64,000 bases of DNA, from the NCBI GenBank assembly GCA_017303635.1, contig JAFLCG010000002.1, forward strand, positions 1-64,000, written 5' to 3'. The notes under the pieces were generated by a model, which saw only the letters and a list, made by a program, of their open reading frames with translations, did not search any database and was not told the origin of the DNA. The DNA comes from Anaerolineae bacterium. GTDB taxonomy: Bacteria; Chloroflexota; Anaerolineae; Aggregatilineales; Phototrophicaceae. This document shows, in pieces, positions 60,672-64,000 of this stretch (the stretch's first letter is position 1; every line of letters starts with the position of its first letter). The position numbers and the translations under genes are program-made.

Positions 60672-62798
60672 CTAGGGTGTAACCAGGGGCAGGCAGATGG
60701 TGAAGGTGCTGCCTGCATTCACCTCGCTGACCACCTGCACCTCACCGCCCATGAGCCGAGTTAGCTTCTGGACAATCGCCAGCCCTAAGCCAGTGCCTTC
60801 GTGCTGGCGCGTGATGGCAGCATCAACCTGTCGAAATTCTTCGAAAATATGGGGAAGGGCGCTAGCCGGTATCCCAATCCCGGTATCCTGGACACGCATG
60901 ATCCATGCTTGCTCACCGGCCCGCCTGAGATGGATACTCACCTGACCCTGTTGGGTGAACTTGATGGCGTTCGAGACCAGATTGAGCAGAATTTGTCGGA
61001 GTCGATCCGGGTCTCCAACCATGTGTTCGGGCAACCCCAGACACTCCCCACACAGCTCAATGGCTTTGTCACCGACCAGGCTGGCCGTCTGGCGTAAGAC
61101 CTCATCGACCAGGGAGCACGGCTGAAAAGTGACTGGAGTCAATTCCAAACGACCGGCTTCTATTTTGGAAATGTCCAGCACTTGATTGATGATAGTCAAT
61201 AAATGCCGGGAATTGACCAGGATACGTTCATTGAATTCATGCTGCTCCGGGTTTAGTGGCCCCGTGATGCCCGCCAGTTGGAGTTCGGCATAGCCCATGA
61301 TGGCCGTCAACGGCGTCCGTAGTTCGTGGGACATCGTCGCCAGAAAGACCGACTTCATCTGCGAGGCTTGCATGGCCTCATCCCGCGCCTGCCGGAGTTC
61401 ACTTTCGATCCGTTTCTGTTCGGTCAGATCGGTGACCACGGCAATCGAACCATCAAACTCGCCATTCTTGAAGCGTGGCACACCGGTGACAAGACCATAG
61501 GCTACCGTGCCATCTGCCCGTATAAAGCGATGCTCATGAGTTGATCTTTCCCCTTGCTGCCGTTTCTTGCGAGCTTCGATCAGAATTTCCCGATCCGCAT
61601 CGTGCGTCAGTTCCAGCGGGGACTTTCCCAGTACATCTTCTGGTCTATAACCTGTGATCCGCCCATAAGCCGGGTTCACATAGATAAATTTACTATCCTT
61701 ATTGGTCACCGTCAGGCCCTGACCCATGTTATTCATGACTTGTAGGGCGAAGTCACGCTCGGCTTCGAGTTCGGCCTGCGTTTGCCGGGCGAGCGTGACA
61801 TCATGGAGCAGGATCATCCAGCCAACGGGCCAGCGGTTGGCATAGCGTAGTGGTGAAAACCGTATCTCATAATGGTTGGTGCCAAATTGTATAGGATGAT
61901 CCAGGGTGCGATCCAGCCTGCTGGTCTCAGTCAAGTCAGCTAACTCTGGCGAAAGCTGACGGAGTTCCAAGCCATTCGGGTTCTTGGGTGGCGTAAAAAT
62001 GCGCCAGGCCGCCTTATTCAAATCTACCAGTCGGAAGTCGTTATCCAGAATCAGGACTGCATCATTCATCACTTCAATGACGGTATCCCGAGCAATTGGT
62101 GTGACATCCAACAGGCGATAACGGACGATGCCCAACGAAAGCGAAAAGCCGGTAATGGCAAACGCCAGCGAGGTCAAGTCAAAAGGAATGAACCGGGATA
62201 AGAACAGGGCGTTACCAATCCAGGGCATCAAGACACCCAGTACGACGAGAGCGCTGAGGGTGCGCTGTCGCTGATGGGCGCGCAGGAGCGCCCGTGACAG
62301 GGCCGCCGTACTCACGAGCAGGACGACATAGGCATACGCGGTGTGAAACCAGAACAGCGGCCCATACGTGTTTTCAAGCAGGACGATATTGCTGACTTCG
62401 ACAAGGTTAGTTCGCAGCCAGAACAACTGATGTAATGGATTGGTCAGCGTGAATAGGAGCAGCAGCAGTGGCTCGATGGCCAGAATGAGGATCCATCTGC
62501 TGGTGGTATAACGGCGCAGGCCGACATACTGCAGCGCAAACAGGGGCAGGCTCCACAGAATCAGCGCCACCCCCATATACACAAAAGGCAGCGCCGTCCG
62601 CTTTTGCTCAAAATCAGGCAGGGTGATGATGAGAATGTCCGCGATGCTCCAGATGGCAGCACCCAACATCATCGGGACGAGCCAGCGCGCAATGGGACGC
62701 TGTATGATCGCCCGATAAGCCATCCAACTAATGAAAAGCGAAGTGCAAAAGCCCAGCACCAACAGAACGAGAACTAAGTTTGCACTAAAGAAAGCCAT
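60672..62798 (-). CDS. 7TM/PAS sensor histidine kinase
   Basis: The 708-residue protein starts with a histidine-kinase N-terminal 7TM region (about 1-215), then two PAS domains (about 225-335 and 345-465, the second with NNMGQGLTVTNKDSKFIYVNPAYGRITGY and a following PAC-like TEQKRIESEL), HisKA with His491 in TMSHELRTPLTAI, and HATPase_c (NLVSNAIKF, DTGIGIPASALP, GTGLGLAIVQKL). No receiver is attached and no response regulator gene is adjacent. It is probably a sensor of membrane or redox state, by inference from the PAS domains. Confidence 0.93.
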   Translation of the reverse strand: MAFFSANLVLVLLVLGFCTSLFISWMAYRAIIQRPIARWLVPMMLGAAIWSIADILIITLPDFEQKRTALPFVYMGVALILWSLPLFALQYVGLRRYTTSRWILILAIEPLLLLLFTLTNPLHQLFWLRTNLVEVSNIVLLENTYGPLFWFHTAYAYVVLLVSTAALSRALLRAHQRQRTLSALVVLGVLMPWIGNALFLSRFIPFDLTSLAFAITGFSLSLGIVRYRLLDVTPIARDTVIEVMNDAVLILDNDFRLVDLNKAAWRIFTPPKNPNGLELRQLSPELADLTETSRLDRTLDHPIQFGTNHYEIRFSPLRYANRWPVGWMILLHDVTLARQTQAELEAERDFALQVMNNMGQGLTVTNKDSKFIYVNPAYGRITGYRPEDVLGKSPLELTHDADREILIEARKKRQQGERSTHEHRFIRADGTVAYGLVTGVPRFKNGEFDGSIAVVTDLTEQKRIESELRQARDEAMQASQMKSVFLATMSHELRTPLTAIMGYAELQLAGITGPLNPEQHEFNERILVNSRHLLTIINQVLDISKIEAGRLELTPVTFQPCSLVDEVLRQTASLVGDKAIELCGECLGLPEHMVGDPDRLRQILLNLVSNAIKFTQQGQVSIHLRRAGEQAWIMRVQDTGIGIPASALPHIFEEFRQVDAAITRQHEGTGLGLAIVQKLTRLMGGEVQVVSEVNAGSTFTICLPLVTP

Positions 62799-62879
62799 CC
62801 TGGTTTATGGCTCCCACCACACGTCTATGTACAGGAGATAAACATCATATAAAGCTATGGTACACCACAAACCCGTAAT

Positions 62880-63923
62880 TTATGGCTTATGTGTTTTTGT
62901 CAAAGGGATATGAAACCGTGGAACAGCTTGTTGTAGGGGCTGTAGCGGACTGGTTGTGCCTGACGGTCGCCAGGCCGGGGCGACCTCAACCCAGCGATCA
63001 CGAGTCAGGCGGGTGAGGCAGCGGCGTGGATCGCCTTCACAGTCCAGTCGGTAGAGATATAGATCCCCTTGCTGACGACGATAGATAACCAGCGCCAGGC
63101 GATCCCCTTGCGGTGACCAGGCGGGCATTTCCACCCAGTCAAAGCCCGTATCAATCCGTTGGGCAGCACGTCGTTCGACCATATCGATCAACCCGACACG
63201 CATTCGTGAGCGCATGGTGTAATTAAAGGACAACCAGCGTCCATCGGGTGACCACTGCGGATAGAGGTCGTTGGTCAAGCCGCTAAAAACCTGCTGAATG
63301 CGTTCCGCACAGGGATCAAAGCAAGCCGCCGGGACGATATAGAGATCAGTATTAAACGACTCGCCTAAATCCCCGGCAAACGCGATCCACAGCCCATCCG
63401 GTGACCAGTTCGGTTGAAGCTGGTTAGAGCGGCTTGTCAGCGTGAGCATCTGGGGTTCACAAGCAGGCTTCATGACCCTGCAATCGGCCGGGAGGCGAGC
63501 CAGACGCTGCCCGGTCATCCCCTCAGCCCGCATCTGAAACACGATCCAGGCTCCATCCGGCGACCAATCCGGTTGGGCGACTTCCAGATCGGCGGTGAGA
63601 GGCTGCGGTTTGCGGTCGCAGGTTATCCAGAGTGAATCACAAAAAACTTGCTGCCGCGTAATGGCGGGTCCTTCAAGGGTTGTGGTTACATACATCAGTG
63701 CATTTCCATCGGGGGACCAATCCGCCTGGGACTCATCCCCTGCGCCCCAGGTGATGCGAGCGGTCAGGCGTGAGGGCACATCCAGCAGATACAGATTCAT
63801 GTCGCCCGCAGCCAGCGAGCCAAAAACGATCTGCCCGGCAGAAGGCAACCGCGACCCAATCCCCAACATCAGCACCAGGCTCAGGCTGAAGATGAGGATC
63901 AGACTTGCCAGTAGACGCAGCAT
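62880..63923 (-). CDS. TolB-like beta-propeller protein (PD40 repeats)
   Basis: From the ATG at 63923 (MLRLLASLILIFSLSLVLMLGI) the protein starts with a signal-anchor and has about 347 residues. The rest is a propeller with five or more PD40 repeats: ADWSPDGNALMYV, PDWSPDGAWIVF, PNWSPDGLWIAF, PQWSPDGRWLSF and PAWSPQGDRLALV. In TolB these repeats bind protein partners in the periplasm. No catalytic part is seen. A TTG at 63953 would extend the protein by ten residues without improving the signal. Confidence 0.88.
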   Translation of the reverse strand: MLRLLASLILIFSLSLVLMLGIGSRLPSAGQIVFGSLAAGDMNLYLLDVPSRLTARITWGAGDESQADWSPDGNALMYVTTTLEGPAITRQQVFCDSLWITCDRKPQPLTADLEVAQPDWSPDGAWIVFQMRAEGMTGQRLARLPADCRVMKPACEPQMLTLTSRSNQLQPNWSPDGLWIAFAGDLGESFNTDLYIVPAACFDPCAERIQQVFSGLTNDLYPQWSPDGRWLSFNYTMRSRMRVGLIDMVERRAAQRIDTGFDWVEMPAWSPQGDRLALVIYRRQQGDLYLYRLDCEGDPRRCLTRLTRDRWVEVAPAWRPSGTTSPLQPLQQAVPRFHIPLTKTHKP

Positions 63924-63949
63924 GATGGAGGGCACCTGTACAGGAGCGA

Positions 63950-63977
63950 GCAACCTGACCTTATCCGGTCAGGTTGC
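63950..63977. terminator. Terminator-like hairpin at the right edge
   Basis: GCAACCTGACC (63950-63960) and GGTCAGGTTGC (63967-63977) are perfect 11-base arms with a 6-base loop, followed on the plus strand by TTGTTTAG. It may terminate a gene lying beyond the right edge on the minus strand, or form a leader hairpin for the propeller gene. Confidence 0.6.
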
Positions 63978-64000
63978 TTGTTTAGATGCTCAATAGTTCG

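Overview
The window is a GC-rich chromosomal segment of a free-living bacterium. The best guess is a Chloroflexota lineage of the Anaerolineae type. This is an inference from secreted lipoproteins with Thr/Pro-rich linkers, bacterial SH3 proteins, a DUF3352-like protein, GT-C membrane glycosyltransferases, many two-component sensors and many short REP-like palindromes. A 16S gene or marker proteins would be needed to confirm it. No rRNA, tRNA or CRISPR array was recognised.

Layout: 1-2186 holds dnaA (minus strand) and an intergenic region with five variant DnaA boxes, a candidate oriC. 2187-12875 carries a membrane protein, a STAS-like protein, a secreted alpha/beta hydrolase, a hybrid histidine kinase with two receiver proteins, a BMP-type binding protein fused to a fasciclin domain, a DUF3352-like protein and a Phd/VapC-type toxin-antitoxin pair. 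12894-23097 is metabolic and surface genes: racemase, GT39-like glycosyltransferase, aldo/keto reductase, S9 peptidase, AAA ATPase, DinB-like protein and nucleoside phosphorylase. 23296-24399 is an IS1-like insertion sequence with 27-bp inverted ends, next to a relic of a related element. 24833-31911 has SH3, M20 hydrolase, SRPBCC/ArsR and membrane-protein genes, then tmRNA (ssrA, minus strand 30138-30521) with its terminator, a lipoprotein and a second DinB-like gene.

32100-35100 is an accessory island. A module made of a divergent small two-helix membrane protein and a large Calx-beta-like protein occurs twice, once broken and once intact. 35334-41464 has galE, an FHA / NTPase / SWIM-finger operon, a flavin reductase, a stand-alone SecD-like protein, a methyltransferase and a GT2 enzyme. 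41843-57108 has a sensor kinase, a large GT-C-like membrane protein, a Ca2+/H+ antiporter, hydrolases, a PaiB-like regulator, an M14 carboxypeptidase lipoprotein, a PLP decarboxylase and an AraC regulator. 57131-63977 has a leucine-rich-repeat protein, a LuxR-type HTH protein, a glycoside-hydrolase-like gene whose C-terminal domain recurs in the gene next to it, a 7TM/PAS histidine kinase and a TolB-like propeller.

The points most worth a second look are: the variant DnaA boxes together with a Ser in place of the base-reading Asp of DnaA; a tmRNA whose T-loop lacks TTCRA; the duplicated island module; CATATG-centred palindromes, one of them ahead of a DinB-like gene; an SD-sequestering hairpin before a GTG-start gene; and the paired genes sharing one unrecognised domain.
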